Shown in pieces: positions 6,575-6,879 of a stretch of DNA of 6,879 nt. Below the pieces are notes generated by a model. The model did not search any database. It was not told the DNA's origin and worked only from the letters and a program-made list of their open reading frames with translations. The stretch is from the NCBI GenBank assembly GCA_947632165.1, contig CANROI010000075.1, positions 1 through 6,879 of the forward strand, written 5' to 3'. How positions within the stretch are numbered: the first letter of the stretch is position 1; the number at the start of each line of letters is the position of its first letter. Position numbers and translations under genes: made by a program. Source of the DNA: an uncultured Clostridia bacterium. GTDB lineage: Bacteria > Bacillota > Clostridia > Christensenellales > Borkfalkiaceae.

Positions 6575-6603
6575 ATTCTACCACAGGATTTCGGCTTTGT
6601 CCA
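6575..6603 (-). promoter_or_regulatory. Predicted sigma-A-type promoter for the ppx-maf-mreB-lipoprotein unit
   Basis: The -35 box TGGACA (6603-6598) and -10 box TAGAAT (6580-6575) each have one mismatch to consensus and are 17 bp apart. TGG directly before the -10 box gives an extended -10 (TGn). An A/T-tract region (6610-6655) upstream could act as an UP-like element. The start would be near 6568, giving a leader of about 75 nt before ppx. The words TAGAATAG occur twice here, 17 bp apart (6580-6573 and 6563-6556). Confidence 0.7.
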
Positions 6604-6630
6604 TACCCTTTTTGAAAAATTTTTCCATTT

Positions 6631-6879
6631 TCACAAAATTTTTTCGTCCTTTTTTCTGTTTTTTCCCAAAAAGGAAAGGAGCGGGCAGACGGAGAGCGCG
6701 ACCAGAAACAGCCCGAATGCTTTTTTCAGAGCGAGGGCGGGAAGGCGGCTTGCGAGAAGGGCGCCCGCGGCGGAAAAAAGGAGGGCGGGCGCAATGAGAA
6801 AGAGCAGCCCTCGCCGTTCGAGCAGGCCGCTCTTTGCATGGACGGACAGGGCGATCAGGGACATCGGCAGAAAGGCGAG
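6631..6879 (-). CDS. TauE/SafE-like membrane permease, C-terminal 82 residues (5' end outside window)
   Basis: The frame is open to the window edge; the internal ATG at 6864 is not the start, because in-frame coding (LAFLP) precedes it. Three hydrophobic segments are visible: LAFLPMSLIALSV, GLLFLIAPALLFSAAGALLASRL and KKAFGLFLVALSVCPLLSFL, with a basic cytoplasmic-type tail GKNRKKDEKIL. The order PMSL..., a short polar turn (HAKSGLLERRG), then AGALLASRLPALALKKAFGLFLVAL matches the repeated helix-loop pattern of the TauE/SafE (formerly DUF81) anion exporter family, which moves sulfite, sulfonates or related anions. The substrate cannot be told from this piece. Some Bacillota have half-length versions encoded as gene pairs, and this could be one. 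It ends 136 bp before ppx without a convincing terminator, so some read-through into ppx is possible. Confidence 0.75.
   Translation of the reverse strand, partial: LAFLPMSLIALSVHAKSGLLERRGLLFLIAPALLFSAAGALLASRLPALALKKAFGLFLVALSVCPLLSFLGKNRKKDEKIL

Noticed and set aside
6614..6625. Palindrome GAAAAATTTTTC as a terminator for the permease gene
   Set aside because: It is pure A/T with no loop and is followed by A residues on the transcript, so it lacks the GC stem and U-run of an intrinsic terminator.
5262..6797. Long plus-strand open frame (511 codons) opposite ppx
   Set aside because: It is antisense to a protein with clear Ppx/GppA and HD motifs, has an Arg/Ala/Asp/Glu/Leu-rich composition typical of a GC-rich shadow frame, and no recognisable domain.

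Overview
The window reads as one stretch of chromosome from a GC-rich, low-complexity-free Bacillota genome, most likely an uncultured gut-type clostridial lineage. Grounds for this: a T-box riboswitch in front of pheST, strong GGAGG-type ribosome binding sites, a maf-mreB gene pair, a Cys-rich lipoprotein signal peptide, and heavy G/C preference at third codon positions. The exact order cannot be fixed from the sequence alone. All genes lie on the minus strand, so transcription runs from high to low coordinates. I see no mobile element, CRISPR array, tRNA or rRNA.

Region by region, in transcription order. (1) 6879-6631: C-terminal end of a TauE/SafE-like membrane permease, cut by the window edge. 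(2) 6630-6495: a 136-bp AT-rich gap with a good sigma-A-type promoter (-35 at 6603-6598, -10 at 6580-6575). (3) 6494-3449: three tightly packed genes. They are a Ppx/GppA phosphatase fused to a C-terminal HD domain, a Maf nucleotide pyrophosphatase, and a divergent MreB-like actin. Consecutive genes overlap by 1 and 7 bases. (4) 3410-2976: a small secreted lipoprotein of unknown function, 38 bp downstream, followed by an intrinsic terminator (2955-2925). (5) 2903-2567: a consensus promoter (TTGACA, 17 bp, TATAAT) and a phenylalanine T-box leader with mutually exclusive antiterminator and terminator. (6) 2566-1: pheS and the first 511 codons of pheT, the two subunits of phenylalanyl-tRNA synthetase.

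How they work together: the pheST unit is a self-contained amino-acid-controlled operon. Uncharged tRNA-Phe should read the UUC specifier and pair its NCCA end with the UGGU of the T-box bulge, which lets transcription continue into pheST. The upstream unit combines two nucleotide or phosphate hydrolases (Ppx/GppA-HD, Maf) with a cytoskeletal protein and a lipoprotein. maf next to mreB is a familiar arrangement, but here mreC and mreD do not follow.

Most of the window is housekeeping sequence. I found no clear new defence or mobile system. The points most worth a second look are the MreB-like protein with altered active-site motifs, the four-gene ppx-maf-mreB-lipoprotein unit, and the variant T-box bulge.
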